Source of the DNA: an uncultured Opitutales bacterium
GTDB taxonomy: Bacteria; Verrucomicrobiota; Verrucomicrobiia; Opitutales; Intestinicryptomonadaceae
Length of the DNA: 41,760 nt
NCBI GenBank assembly: GCA_944390805.1
Contig: CALXQW010000016.1
Span: forward strand, 1 to 41,760
Direction: 5' to 3'
Numbering within the stretch: the stretch's first letter is position 1; each line of letters opens with the position of its first letter. The notes below the pieces were generated by a model that did no database searches, had not been told where the DNA came from, and saw only the letters and a program-made list of their open reading frames with translations. Of this stretch, positions 17,281 to 26,646 are shown piece after piece. The translations under genes and the position numbers were made by a program.

Positions 17281-18722
17281 TGGGGGAATATTATTTCTCT
17301 ATTTATAACCACCGTGTCAAGTTTCACTGTGGCGTAAAGTTTTCCGTTTAAAAATACGCTTCTTTTCATTGGAAGCTTAAAATTCTGCTCCGCCATGCTG
17401 TAATCGTCAAACATGACGTCTATTTTCTGCCCAACACCACCTATCTCTATGCCAGATATGAAATTTGTTGAAGGGCTTACATAAAATTTGGTTTTGCGCC
17501 CCGACAAATCCTCAACCGAGATGCACTCGTGCATGCTTTCTCTAAAATTCTTTACTCCTTCGTATTTTATCGACGAATCCAAGATACTGTCAGATCCGCC
17601 ATCGAGAGGAAACGCACACTGGTTTAAAACATCGTCAAACACCGTGGTTGAGCGCAAGAGTTCCCCTTGTTCCCCTGAAACCGCCTTGCGCTCTCCGGAC
17701 ATACCTCCGCCGCTTAAAGACTCAACTTTGCCTCGCTCATCAATATAGAAACATTTCGCATCGCCTCCTGCTCCTATCTTCAAAAATGCGGTTCCGTCGC
17801 GCTTTTTTATACAGTAAAATGGGCTGCCGCTCTCTCCTTCTGTCCCCGCGAAAGTTATTGCGCCCCGCATTGCCATATTCCTGACATTTGCAAATCCATC
17901 GAGAGTTCCAACAGATTCGTAAAAAGACTTTGCCACAGAATTTGCGCGGGAAAACAATAACCTCCATTTTAAGTCTTTGGCAGAAGGAGATCCCATCGCC
18001 ACAGCCGACGGGGAATTTTCATTCTTTGGAGTTCTATTTATAGAAAAATGCACAAGAACAAAGCATATGAACAAAAGTATCAGTATCACTACGGTATTTA
18101 GAGCATATTTAAGAACTCTCAGAAATATGCTGGATACCTTCTCAACTCCTTCAAGCTCTCGAGCCCTTTCCTCACCATTTTCCTGAAGGTGCTTTAATTC
18201 TTCCCCGCCTTTTTCCGGAACTTTCAGCGCATCTATGCCTTTTTTCTCGGCAGCACCAAAACTTGGAACTACCCTGTTTTTCTCATCCTCAACAGAATCT
18301 TCCTCATACTGCATATCCAGCTCTTCATTCTCGCTATCCTCTATATAATATTCATATTCCACCTCATCTTCAATGGGCGGGACATTTCCATTTGGCACAA
18401 ACGGAGGCGGGAATGGAGGCCTGATAGGAACAGCTCCATAAGGCGGAGGCGGCCCAAAAGGCTGAGCAGGAAAAGGCGGAGGCACCCTTCCGCCGTATAA
18501 AAAAGGAGGAACCGGGCCTTCAAACTCAGTATCCTCCTCATAATACTCAACATTGTCTTCGGAATCTTCAGAAGAAGCGTCTTCTGAAAATTCCGTGGAA
18601 TCTTGCGTTAAATCTGAATCTTTGGGGAATTTATCCATATCAAGTCCGCCGAAGCCGCCCGCATCTTTTCTATTAGAGCCGGAGACCTCATCACCGCCGG
18701 AAACTGACGGACTTCTCCCCAT
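17277..18722 (-). CDS. Unrecognised membrane-anchored protein with acidic/proline-rich N-terminus
   Basis: I do not recognise this 481-residue protein. The first 145 residues are low complexity: acidic Ser/Asp/Glu runs, then a Pro/Phe/Gly-rich stretch at about 69-115 (many PPP/PPF), and another acidic, tyrosine-containing stretch. One membrane helix lies at about 208-227 (VVILILLFICFVLV), preceded by charged helical sequence. The roughly 250 residues after it look like a beta-rich extracytoplasmic domain, ending with strands reminiscent of LolA/LolB or outer-membrane lipoprotein-sorting folds, an uncertain impression. The topology suggests a cytoplasmic disordered arm and a periplasmic head. 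The ATG at 18722 follows the oadA stop by six bases; a TTG at 18725 is also in frame. It overlaps the aminotransferase gene by four bases. Confidence 0.8.
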   Translation of the reverse strand: MGRSPSVSGGDEVSGSNRKDAGGFGGLDMDKFPKDSDLTQDSTEFSEDASSEDSEDNVEYYEEDTEFEGPVPPFLYGGRVPPPFPAQPFGPPPPYGAVPIRPPFPPPFVPNGNVPPIEDEVEYEYYIEDSENEELDMQYEEDSVEDEKNRVVPSFGAAEKKGIDALKVPEKGGEELKHLQENGEERARELEGVEKVSSIFLRVLKYALNTVVILILLFICFVLVHFSINRTPKNENSPSAVAMGSPSAKDLKWRLLFSRANSVAKSFYESVGTLDGFANVRNMAMRGAITFAGTEGESGSPFYCIKKRDGTAFLKIGAGGDAKCFYIDERGKVESLSGGGMSGERKAVSGEQGELLRSTTVFDDVLNQCAFPLDGGSDSILDSSIKYEGVKNFRESMHECISVEDLSGRKTKFYVSPSTNFISGIEIGGVGQKIDVMFDDYSMAEQNFKLPMKRSVFLNGKLYATVKLDTVVINREIIFPQ

Positions 18723-18728
18723 CAATTC

Positions 18729-20195
18729 CTACGCAAGCTCCTCTATTGCGACATCGTGCGAAACTCCGTCTACATTAACCCTGAAGCACTTCTGGTCTCC
18801 CGTAGGCTTCAGTGCTGCCGCGGGTTGCGGCGGCGGCTTAAGCGCGTAGTCTGCCGGAGACTTCTTGTATAGATCTATAAGCGGCTGCGGGAACATGGCG
18901 TATATTACGCAATGTTCGTCGTCGTCAGGCAGGCCCTTTTCGCGAAGCTCCTTGCGCAAGTCGTCCATACCTGGCTTAAGCAGATCTGCCGGCCTGCAAG
19001 TTATTGGCTCCTTGCCAGACATCTTTGCGGCAAGCGCCTGCACTTCCGGATCAACCGGAGCTGGAGTGCGCCCATAATAGCCCAAAGCTATATCCATGGC
19101 CGCCGGAGAGAAATTCTTCCATCTGCCAAACTTCACATTCAAAACCGCCTGTGTGCCTACTATCTGGGAAGTTGGCGTAACAAGAGGTATCCAACCGAGC
19201 TTTTCCCTGACATAGGGAACCTCTGCAAATACTTCCTCAAAGCGGTCCGCCATATTCAGGTCTTTTAACTGAACCCTGAAGTTAGACAACATTCCGCCCG
19301 GAACCTGATATACAAGAGCGTCTGAGTCTATAATCTCGTTCTTGATAGACGTATATCCGCCAAGCTCTTTATAAACCTTCTCAAAATACTCGCGCAGCTT
19401 CTTGAGCGATGCCATATCGTAGTCAGGCTTGCGCGGATGCCCCTGCAACAGAGCCATCATGCGCGCAGCATCGGGCTGGCCCGTACCATTTGCAAAAGGC
19501 GATATTGATGTGTCTATCGCATCAACCCCAGCATCTACAGCCGCATAATATGTGGGAGCTCCCATTCCGGCAGTCTCGTGCGTATGTATCCATACAGGAA
19601 TCTTCACCGCTGCCTTAAGACCGCCTATAATCTGAGTGGCTGTATATGGAGGAATCAACCCTGCCATATCCTTAAGAACTATGGCATCGCACCCCATGGC
19701 CTCCAAATCTTTTCCAAGCTGCACAAACTTTTCAACGGTATGCACAGGGCTTGTGGTGAAGCATATTGTTCCGTGAGCCTGCTTGCCCGCAGCCTTCGCG
19801 GCCTTTATGGCGCACTCCATATTGCGCGGATCGTTTAGGGCATCGAATATTCTAAATATATCCATGCCATGCTTTGCCGAACATTTTACGAACGCCTCCA
19901 CAACATCGTCGGGGAAATTCTTGTACGCAACTATGTTCTGTCCGCGCAGAAGCATCATGTGCGGAGTTTTCGGGCAGGCCTTCTTCAAAGCATCGAGCCT
20001 GTCGAACGGGAATTCCCCAAGAAAGCGCAAGCCGGAATCTATCGTAGCTCCGCCCCAGGTTTCCAAGGCCCCAAACCCCATAGAATCTAAAAGCGGACAT
20101 ATCGGAAGCATATCCTGCGTGCGCATTCTCGTGGCCGCCAGCGACTGGTGGCCATCTCTCAGTACCGTATTGTTGAATATTACCTTGTTTGCCAT
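18729..20195 (-). CDS. oadA: Oxaloacetate decarboxylase alpha / pyruvate carboxylase subunit B carboxyltransferase, no biotin domain
   Basis: Carboxyltransferase subunit of 488 residues with an intact TIM-barrel active site: NTVLRDGHQSLAATRMRT with the metal-binding Asp, LLRGQN, LKDMAGL with the conserved Lys, and VWIHTHETAGMG with the metal-binding HxH. The tether domain with CFRVNVDGVSH is present, but the protein stops straight after it, where a linker and a biotin carrier domain with MKM would follow in full-length (about 590-residue) OadA. So the biotin carrier must come from another gene. In the sodium-pump decarboxylases this subunit moves CO2 from oxaloacetate to biotin; in two-subunit pyruvate carboxylase it does the reverse. 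Beta and gamma subunits are not in the window. Next gene starts six bases on. Confidence 0.9.
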   Translation of the reverse strand: MANKVIFNNTVLRDGHQSLAATRMRTQDMLPICPLLDSMGFGALETWGGATIDSGLRFLGEFPFDRLDALKKACPKTPHMMLLRGQNIVAYKNFPDDVVEAFVKCSAKHGMDIFRIFDALNDPRNMECAIKAAKAAGKQAHGTICFTTSPVHTVEKFVQLGKDLEAMGCDAIVLKDMAGLIPPYTATQIIGGLKAAVKIPVWIHTHETAGMGAPTYYAAVDAGVDAIDTSISPFANGTGQPDAARMMALLQGHPRKPDYDMASLKKLREYFEKVYKELGGYTSIKNEIIDSDALVYQVPGGMLSNFRVQLKDLNMADRFEEVFAEVPYVREKLGWIPLVTPTSQIVGTQAVLNVKFGRWKNFSPAAMDIALGYYGRTPAPVDPEVQALAAKMSGKEPITCRPADLLKPGMDDLRKELREKGLPDDDEHCVIYAMFPQPLIDLYKKSPADYALKPPPQPAAALKPTGDQKCFRVNVDGVSHDVAIEELA

Positions 20196-20246
20196 CTTAT
20201 TTTATCTTTTTAAATGTTAGTAAAAGTACCCTTTTCCGGCACTTCC

Positions 20247-20302
20247 GCAAGCCGATTTATGTAAAAGAAAAAACTCTTTCTTTCATGTAAATCGGCGCTT
20301 GC
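20247..20302. repeat. Long imperfect inverted repeat between prc and oadA
   Basis: Arms GCAAG-CCGATTTA (20247-20259) and TAAATCGG-CG-CTTGC (20288-20302) pair with a two-base bulge and continue inwards as an imperfect AAAGAAA/TTTCTTT stem around a short loop. Lying in the 112-base gap between two minus-strand genes, it could be a transcription terminator or a processing site. There is no T run directly after the stem. Confidence 0.5.
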
Positions 20303-20307
20303 ACAAA

Positions 20308-22641
20308 TTACTTCGCGGCGGATTTTCTCTCATCAATAAGGCCTATCCAATCGGCCATTATGCGCAGAGCCTCGCGCAGCTGTATGTCAAAGTCTGGAAC
20401 ATCGTCATCCTCGTCGGAATCGCCGTCCTTGGCATTCTTGCTGTCGAGAGCCTTCTTCTCCTCATCGAGCGCTTTCTGCTTCTTGTCGTTCTCCTTGGCG
20501 GAATCCAAAAGAATATCCTCCTTGGCGTAGTTCTGTTTTGCAAGCTCCTTCTGCCGCTCCTTTGCCTTGTCGGCAAGATCGTCGTCGGCCTTCATCTCGG
20601 CTGCGCGCTCGTCGTAATTTAGGCTCCAGCTCTTCTTGTCCTGCTTGGTCTTAAACCAATCGAGCCTCCCCTTAAGATATTCGAACTCCGCAAGCTTACC
20701 AAGCCTCTCCGACGACTTCTCTGACAAAGTCTTAAGCAGAGCATCGCCCTCGCCATTAGGGAATCCATACTCTCCAAGATATTCCATTCCAAGCGTGGGT
20801 ATGCTGTCCCACTTCAGGGCATAGTCTTTGTTTTCCTCGCCCACTTCCATATAGTCGAACAGCGACGGCAAAACGATGTCTGAGGCTATCCCCCTCATCT
20901 GTATGGAATCTCCATTTGGCAAATACCACTTCTGTATGGTTACCTTCGCAGCGCTTTTAAGCTGCGGATCAAAATTACTCAGATGATACACCGCCTGCAC
21001 CGTTCCCTTGCCGTGCGTTGCCTTGTCTCCAACAATGATGGCTCTCTTATGGTTCTGCAATGCGCCGGCCACTATCTCAGCTGCGCTTGCGGAGAGGCGG
21101 CTTACCAATATAAGCAGCGGCCTGTCCCAGACGATCTTATCGTTCTCGTCTGAAAGCTGCCTTATCTTTCCGGCAACATCGCGCACTTGGAGCACGGGGC
21201 CTGTCTTTATAAACAAACCCGCCAAATCTACAGCCTCGTTCAGGAAGCCGCCGCCGTTGCGCCGCAAATCAAGAATTATTCCCTTTACTCCTCGCGCCTT
21301 TAGCTTGCCTATCAGCTCCTCAACATCCTTTGAAGTGCTAAATCCTTTCCCGCCTTCCTCGGCAGACTCGCCGTAGAATGCCGGCAAATCTATCACGCCG
21401 ACAGGCAGAGTTTTGTCTCCCACAGGAACCGTGTATATTGCCGCCTTTGCAAGCTTGGTTGTAAGCTGAATTTCCTTCCTTATTAAAGTTATGGTCTTTC
21501 TGCCCGACGGATTGTTTGACGGCTCTATCAAAAGCCTAACCTTTGAACCCTCCGTTCCTCTTATCATCTTTACAACTTTCCTGAGCTTCATTCCGACAGC
21601 ATCGACCATCTCGCCCGTCTCCTGACCCACAGACAATATCTTGTCTCCAGGATGCAAAAGCTTGCTCTCCTCGGCGGGGCCTCCAGCAATGAGTTCCGCT
21701 ATCGTGCAGTAGCCGTCCTTATCCTGCAAGAGGGCTCCTATCCCAACAAGGGCGTTGCGCACGGATATGTCGAACTCCTCCAAGAAATACTCAGACAAAA
21801 ACGTGGAGTGCGGATCATACATATTTGCCAGGGAATTTAAATATATCTCCTGTATCTCCATTGCGTCAGAGGTATTTATATTGGCTATCATGCGCTCGTA
21901 GCGCTTGAGCACCTCCGCCTTGGCCTTCTCGAACTTCTCCTCGTAGGTTTGAGGAACCTTATCCTCAGCAAGAGGCTTTTCCTGCGGAATTTTGCTCTCC
22001 TCGTCGGCAGCTTCGTTTATCATGTCCGTCTCGTGAGATTTCGACGTATATCCAAGCATCTGGTTTATGATGTCGTACTTTATGCGAGCCAGCCAAAGCT
22101 TGTCGGCCTCGGCCTCGCTCGATGGCCAGTCGGCCTTGCTGCGGTCGGGCGAGAACTCGTCCTTGCCCTTCAAATCTATGGGCTCTGCCATGCGCTTCTT
22201 TATCCATTTAAGGCGGGCGTCCGCCCTGTCCATGAATTTCTCGTATATTGAATACGCCGGAAGCAAAGTTCCCTGCCTGAGCATTATATCTATGCTAGGC
22301 GCAAAGAAATCCTGAAAATACTGCACGTCTTCAGACAGGAAAAACAGCTTGAGAAAATCTAGGTTTGACATGTACACCCTGATAAATTCCCTCACATCGA
22401 GATCCGAAAGGCTCTGTTTTAGGTAATGGCCCTTTTCCATGCACATAACCAGCCATCTGGTCTCGCTACGCATTTTTGGAGAGGTCTGAAGCGGCACTGC
22501 CGCCACCTTCGAGGCGTTCTTTTCCGGCGCATTTTTAGCCTCGGCAGGAGCCGAATTCTGCGTCTGGGCTATCGACGCTCCGCCGAATAACGCCGATATA
22601 AACATCAGCGCAATTAACAAAAAGCTCAATCGTTTCTTCAT
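20308..22641 (-). CDS. prc: C-terminal processing (tail-specific) protease, Prc/CtpA family S41
   Basis: Exported serine protease of 777 residues that trims or degrades periplasmic proteins. Signal peptide MKKRLSFLLIALMFISALFG at the N-terminus, a Prc-like N-terminal helical region up to about 290 (VYMSNLDFLKLFFLSEDVQYF), a PDZ domain at about 295-375 (VGIGALLQDKDGY, LHPGDKILSV), and the S41 catalytic domain with LDLRRNGGGFLNEAVDLAGLFI, the Ser in SASAAEIVAGAL (about 518-529) and the Lys in THGKGTVQ (about 545). The C-terminal 170 residues are rich in Lys, Asp and Glu. I chose the ATG at 22641 because a recognisable signal peptide begins there; the open frame continues to 22695. No SD sequence is evident upstream. 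Confidence 0.92.
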   Translation of the reverse strand: MKKRLSFLLIALMFISALFGGASIAQTQNSAPAEAKNAPEKNASKVAAVPLQTSPKMRSETRWLVMCMEKGHYLKQSLSDLDVREFIRVYMSNLDFLKLFFLSEDVQYFQDFFAPSIDIMLRQGTLLPAYSIYEKFMDRADARLKWIKKRMAEPIDLKGKDEFSPDRSKADWPSSEAEADKLWLARIKYDIINQMLGYTSKSHETDMINEAADEESKIPQEKPLAEDKVPQTYEEKFEKAKAEVLKRYERMIANINTSDAMEIQEIYLNSLANMYDPHSTFLSEYFLEEFDISVRNALVGIGALLQDKDGYCTIAELIAGGPAEESKLLHPGDKILSVGQETGEMVDAVGMKLRKVVKMIRGTEGSKVRLLIEPSNNPSGRKTITLIRKEIQLTTKLAKAAIYTVPVGDKTLPVGVIDLPAFYGESAEEGGKGFSTSKDVEELIGKLKARGVKGIILDLRRNGGGFLNEAVDLAGLFIKTGPVLQVRDVAGKIRQLSDENDKIVWDRPLLILVSRLSASAAEIVAGALQNHKRAIIVGDKATHGKGTVQAVYHLSNFDPQLKSAAKVTIQKWYLPNGDSIQMRGIASDIVLPSLFDYMEVGEENKDYALKWDSIPTLGMEYLGEYGFPNGEGDALLKTLSEKSSERLGKLAEFEYLKGRLDWFKTKQDKKSWSLNYDERAAEMKADDDLADKAKERQKELAKQNYAKEDILLDSAKENDKKQKALDEEKKALDSKNAKDGDSDEDDDVPDFDIQLREALRIMADWIGLIDERKSAAK

Positions 22642-22878
22642 AAAATAAAATGCATTTTTACAAAAACTGCCCCGTTTGGCAACAGTTATTGACATGTTTT
22701 ACAGTTGAAAACACCTTTGTTTGGACATTTTCGGCGGACTTTTGTTTCAATCCTAATTTATTAACGGAAAAACACTCCCGCAAATAAAGCCAGTTTTTTG
22801 GCAAACTCGCAAAAACAAAACTGCAAAAAAACTTCTATAAAGCCCTCTCAGCAGCCACCTTGCCAGATACTGCCTATA

Positions 22879-23796
22879 TTATAAAATATCTTTGGCGCGG
22901 TTAAGAAGTTCTTTTTCTTTGTCGGTAAGAGATGAAAAGCCTTCGGTATTCATCTTGTCGAGAATTCTATTCACCTCTTTGCGCAGGGCGTCGCGGTCAG
23001 ATATGTTCACGCTAAACACGGTATCTTCCGCTTTAGCCGCATATCTATATTTTTTGCCTCCGCCAAACATCTTCTTAAACGCTCCTGCATATGGTATAGA
23101 TCCCATTCTCCCCAGGAATTTTGCCGACAGCACCGCGCCTATTATTCCTCCAAGATGCGCGGAATACGCAATAGACGCACCTCCCTGTGGGGCCATTTCA
23201 AATAGCATCATGCCGAAGAACTCAAAGCCCGCTATCCAAAGAAGCATGATCTTTGGCTTTATCCTCAATGGAAATACAAAGAAAAGAAGAAACGTAAGTG
23301 GCCTGTCTGGATAAAGCAGACAGAAGTACGCAAGCATTCCAACCGCTCCCGCCGATGCCCCCACAAGATAGGCATTCTCTCCCCTCAGCCAGGCAGACAA
23401 CAACCAGAGCAAACCGCCGCAAAGCGCACAGAAAATAAAGATTGCCCATGTTTTACCTTTCCCGCAAGCCTGCTCAACATACTTGCCGGCAAAATACAGC
23501 ACAAGCATGTTTAAGACAAGATGCAAGAGCCCCTCGTGCAAGAAAGCGTAGGTTATAAAAGTCCAAATCTTGCCAGATTTTACACCTGCGGGCGATAGCG
23601 CAAATATGCCCTCAAAGCTACCTACTCCAAACCACGCCACGGAAACAAGCTGAACAAAAAGCACTATTGCGCAAACAGCTATTATTGTGTTTATCGCGCT
23701 TGAAAGCACAAAGTTCTTCAATCCGCCGGGGCCAAACCCTCCGCCGAAACCGCCGGCGCCGTAGCCGCCGCGCATGTAGTCTCTATCTCCTATCAT
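22879..23796 (-). CDS. Rhomboid-family intramembrane serine protease
   Basis: Six- to seven-helix membrane protease of 305 residues. It has a glycine-rich cytoplasmic start (residues 8-26), the HxxxN motif in HEGLLHLVLNMLVLYF, the catalytic Ser148 in GASAG, and the catalytic His214 in YSAHLGGIIGA, in the expected helices. The C-terminal tail carries a conserved helical LSLTDKEKELLNRA-like segment (about 285-300, SLTDKEKELLNRAK) found after the core of many bacterial rhomboids. Rhomboids cut substrates inside the membrane, releasing surface domains. It is a single gene between prc (183-base gap to the longest possible prc frame) and tcdA (236-base gap). Confidence 0.9.
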   Translation of the reverse strand: MIGDRDYMRGGYGAGGFGGGFGPGGLKNFVLSSAINTIIAVCAIVLFVQLVSVAWFGVGSFEGIFALSPAGVKSGKIWTFITYAFLHEGLLHLVLNMLVLYFAGKYVEQACGKGKTWAIFIFCALCGGLLWLLSAWLRGENAYLVGASAGAVGMLAYFCLLYPDRPLTFLLFFVFPLRIKPKIMLLWIAGFEFFGMMLFEMAPQGGASIAYSAHLGGIIGAVLSAKFLGRMGSIPYAGAFKKMFGGGKKYRYAAKAEDTVFSVNISDRDALRKEVNRILDKMNTEGFSSLTDKEKELLNRAKDIL

Positions 23797-24032
23797 CTTT
23801 TTTTAAATCGTAAAATCTGGAAAAATTTTTAAATATTCAAGCTTTTAGCTGAAAGGAAATTTTTAGCAAAGTTCCATTTGAATAGGCAAACCTGAGTTTT
23901 CTCGCATGTAAAATTAAAAGAAATACAGAGTGGAAATTTTATTAATATAAGAAGATTTCCTCCCTGCCCTTTCAATATATAAGAAGCCTGAAAACTTCTT
24001 GATGAGTCTAAAAAAGGCAGATGGATAAATTT

Positions 24033-24791
24033 CTATTTTCTTTCAGATTTAAAGTCGTAAGACTTTCCCGCAATACGCGCAAGGGCAATGTGGGCAAGCA
24101 TGAGCCCAAATACGCCCGTGACGGAAACACAAGAGCCCATAATGCGCTGAGTGCCTCCATCTTCAGCACATGAAACTTGCATGTGGCTGGATTTGTCGCA
24201 CACCTCCTCGGAATAAACGCAGTCTATAATACCTCCCTTCAGCGCGCCGCGCTTCTTAAGTTCAGAACGCAATTTCGACGCAAGCGGGCAAACGCGTGTT
24301 TTTGTAATGTCGCAGGCCGACACAGCAAAGGGATTAGTCTTGCGAGCCGCCCCCATGCTTGAAACTGCCGGTATCCCCTCGCCCACGCAATACGCGAGCA
24401 AATCGGCCTTTGCAGAAAGCGTATCTATTGCGTCTACAACAACGTCAAACCCGCCATTTTTCAGAATTTTTCCAACATTATCTGCGCCTATAAACATATC
24501 TGCGCACTCCACATTTGCCTGCGGATTTATAGACAGTATCCTGTCTTTTGCCAGAAGGCATTTTTTCTTTCCAAGAGTGCTTTCGAGCGCGAGCAACTGC
24601 CTGTTTATATTGCTTCTTTCAGCAGAGTCGAAATCCGCCACAAAGAAGCTGCCAACGCCGCTTCTTGCAAGAGCCTCAATGGCAAATCCGCCGACGGCGC
24701 CCGCGCCGGCAACAAATACGCGCGCCCGGGAAAACTTCTCCATAGTTTCCCGGCCAAATAAAATCTCAGCTCTTGAAAAACTTCCGTTCAC
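24033..24791 (-). CDS. tcdA: tRNA threonylcarbamoyladenosine dehydratase
   Basis: E1-like, ATP-dependent enzyme (CsdL/YgdL) that cyclises the threonylcarbamoyl side chain at A37 of tRNAs that read ANN codons. The 252-residue protein has RAEILFGRETMEKFSRARVFVAGAGAVGGFAIEALARSG with the nucleotide-binding GxGxxG, ADFDSAERSNINRQ, VVDAIDTLSAK, and the family-specific SMGAARKTNPFAV, DITKTRVCPLASKLRSELKKRG segments. The start is GTG at 24791, overlapping the tatD stop (GTGA), so it is translationally coupled. It is the last gene of the riboflavin-to-tRNA operon. Identification is firm against other ThiF-like proteins because of the motif order and length. Confidence 0.92.
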   Translation of the reverse strand: MNGSFSRAEILFGRETMEKFSRARVFVAGAGAVGGFAIEALARSGVGSFFVADFDSAERSNINRQLLALESTLGKKKCLLAKDRILSINPQANVECADMFIGADNVGKILKNGGFDVVVDAIDTLSAKADLLAYCVGEGIPAVSSMGAARKTNPFAVSACDITKTRVCPLASKLRSELKKRGALKGGIIDCVYSEEVCDKSSHMQVSCAEDGGTQRIMGSCVSVTGVFGLMLAHIALARIAGKSYDFKSERK

Positions 24792-25576
24792 GTGAAAAAG
24801 TTTTTTATGTTTTCCGCTGACTTTTCAAGAAGTTTTGCGCACGGCATGCAAAGTTTATCCGCAAGAATCTGCGCCGCCCGTGCCGCAGCAGACGGATTAA
24901 AAAAGTCAGAATCAGACTCAAAACAAATTCTATCGCACGGAAGCTCCGCCGCAACAGACGCAACCTTTTCGTTAGAAAGCTCCCTTTCTCCAAAAGAGAA
25001 AAGCGCGCCAAATTTCTCATAGCGCTTAAGAATTTCCGCCGACCCTCGCACCGCATGCAGCATTATTCCCTCAACTTTGCCGCCGGAACGTAAAAATGCC
25101 TCAATTATTTCCAAGATATCCGCATGCGCCCTTACCGAATGCAACACCACAGGCAAGCCCAGTTTATCGGCCAATTCCAGATGCCTAAGAAATACTTTTC
25201 TCTGCAAATCTTTAGATATCGAGACGGAATAGTCCAACCCCGTCTCTCCCACTGCGGACGCCCCACAATCTTGCAATGCATGCTCCAGAAGAGAAAAATC
25301 TTCTGTTCCGTCCAAGAAGCGCGGATGAAACCCAAGCGCAAGACCTATATTATACTCCGCAGTCTTACCATTGAAAAACCTGGAAGCTTCGCTCCTTAAG
25401 TCGCAAATATTTAGACCCTTCCACAAGCGGCTATCGTGCGAGCACACCCCAATAGAAATTTTGCTGCCAGCCCCTTTTCCCGCAGTGTCATATGCCCCTA
25501 TCCCTGCCAATGCGGAGAAAAAGGAGTTTTTCCATTCCTCCCCCGCTATGTGGCAATGGGAGTCGGCAAGTATCAT
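24788..25576 (-). CDS. TatD-family metal-dependent hydrolase
   Basis: Metal-dependent nuclease/hydrolase of 262 residues in the amidohydrolase-like TIM-barrel fold. It begins with MILADSHCHIAG (two metal-binding histidines), has VGETGLDYS with the bridging glutamate, VVLHSVRAHAD with a histidine, MLHAVRGSAE, and CFESDSDFF with the last metal aspartate. TatD proteins act as 3'-5' DNases in vitro and may have quality-control roles. The ATG overlaps the aroB stop by four bases and the gene overlaps tcdA by four bases, so it is translated as part of a coupled chain. The exact substrate of this member is unknown. Confidence 0.88.
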   Translation of the reverse strand: MILADSHCHIAGEEWKNSFFSALAGIGAYDTAGKGAGSKISIGVCSHDSRLWKGLNICDLRSEASRFFNGKTAEYNIGLALGFHPRFLDGTEDFSLLEHALQDCGASAVGETGLDYSVSISKDLQRKVFLRHLELADKLGLPVVLHSVRAHADILEIIEAFLRSGGKVEGIMLHAVRGSAEILKRYEKFGALFSFGERELSNEKVASVAAELPCDRICFESDSDFFNPSAAARAAQILADKLCMPCAKLLEKSAENIKNFFT

Positions 25577-26646
25577 TTCTGGGCTGTCTTAAAGATTTCA
25601 CGAACAAGGCTCTTATCAATATCTGTACGGGTAAACGCCCCGCCAATTTTATTTAGCAGAATAAACTTTGATTTCCCCGCCGCGTTTTTCTTGTCGTGCA
25701 AAGATGCCGCCACAAGCTTGTCTGGCTTGATTGGGCTTCTCAAAGACACGGGAAGACCGTACATCCGCACTATGTTCTCAGTTCTTGCCACGCACTCAGA
25801 ATCAACAAGGCCGAGGCGCTCCGACATTCTCGCCGCAAGCACAAGACCCAGCCCTACAGCCTCTCCATGTAGGTACTCTCCGTATCCGGCGCACTTTTCT
25901 ACCGCATGACCAAATGTATGGCCCAAATTTAAAAGAGCCCTGCCGTTTTCCTTTGCAGTTTCCCTCTCGTCGGCGGAAACCACCCCCGCCTTTATGGCGC
26001 AGCAGGCCCTTATAACTTTCGACATTTCAGGACTCTCCCTGGTAAGAGGAGCCTTCTCAAGAAGGCAAAATAGTTTCTCGTCGCAAAGAAGCGCATATTT
26101 TATGACTTCCGCCATGCCCGCGGCAAATTCGCGCTTGGGCAGCGTCTTTAAGAAGTCCGTATCAATAAATACTCCCTTAGGCTGGTGAAAAGCCCCAACA
26201 AGGTTCTTGCCCTGCTCTATGTTTATGCCTGTCTTTCCACCAACAGAAGAATCGACCATAGCAAGAAGAGTTGTTGGAATCTGAAAGAAGTCCACCCCGC
26301 GCATGAAGCATGACGCCGCAAACCCAGCAAGGTCTCCCACTACGCCGCCGCCGAAAGCAAATACAGCCCCGCTTCTATCCATGCCAAAATCAGCCAATGC
26401 CGAGCAGGTCTGCGCAAGCGCCGAAAAGCATTTAGACTTCTCACCCGCCTTAAGCACTATCACATTCTTTGTTAGCGCCTGAACCTTATCCTTAAACAGC
26501 GAATATATGTTCGCATCGGTGATAACCGCTACCGGGCGGCTTTGCTTCTCAAGCTTACGCACCGCTTTCTCCGCAAGCAAAAAGGCCTCCGGCCCTATTT
26601 TTATATCATAGCTTCTCTCCGAAAGCTCAACTTTTAGGTTTGTCAT
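25573..26646 (-). CDS. aroB: 3-dehydroquinate synthase
   Basis: Second enzyme of the shikimate pathway: converts DAHP to 3-dehydroquinate, using NAD and zinc. The 357-residue protein shows AFGGGVVGDLAGFAASCFMRGVDFFQIPTTLLAMVDSSVGGKTGIN, KNLVGAFHQPKGVFID, the zinc-site glutamate in MAEVIKYALL, and the histidines in GHTFGHAVEK and LHGEAVGLGL. Length and all motifs fit. It overlaps ftsY upstream and tatD downstream by four bases each (ATGA). The rest of the shikimate pathway is not in the window. Confidence 0.96.
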   Translation of the reverse strand: MTNLKVELSERSYDIKIGPEAFLLAEKAVRKLEKQSRPVAVITDANIYSLFKDKVQALTKNVIVLKAGEKSKCFSALAQTCSALADFGMDRSGAVFAFGGGVVGDLAGFAASCFMRGVDFFQIPTTLLAMVDSSVGGKTGINIEQGKNLVGAFHQPKGVFIDTDFLKTLPKREFAAGMAEVIKYALLCDEKLFCLLEKAPLTRESPEMSKVIRACCAIKAGVVSADERETAKENGRALLNLGHTFGHAVEKCAGYGEYLHGEAVGLGLVLAARMSERLGLVDSECVARTENIVRMYGLPVSLRSPIKPDKLVAASLHDKKNAAGKSKFILLNKIGGAFTRTDIDKSLVREIFKTAQK

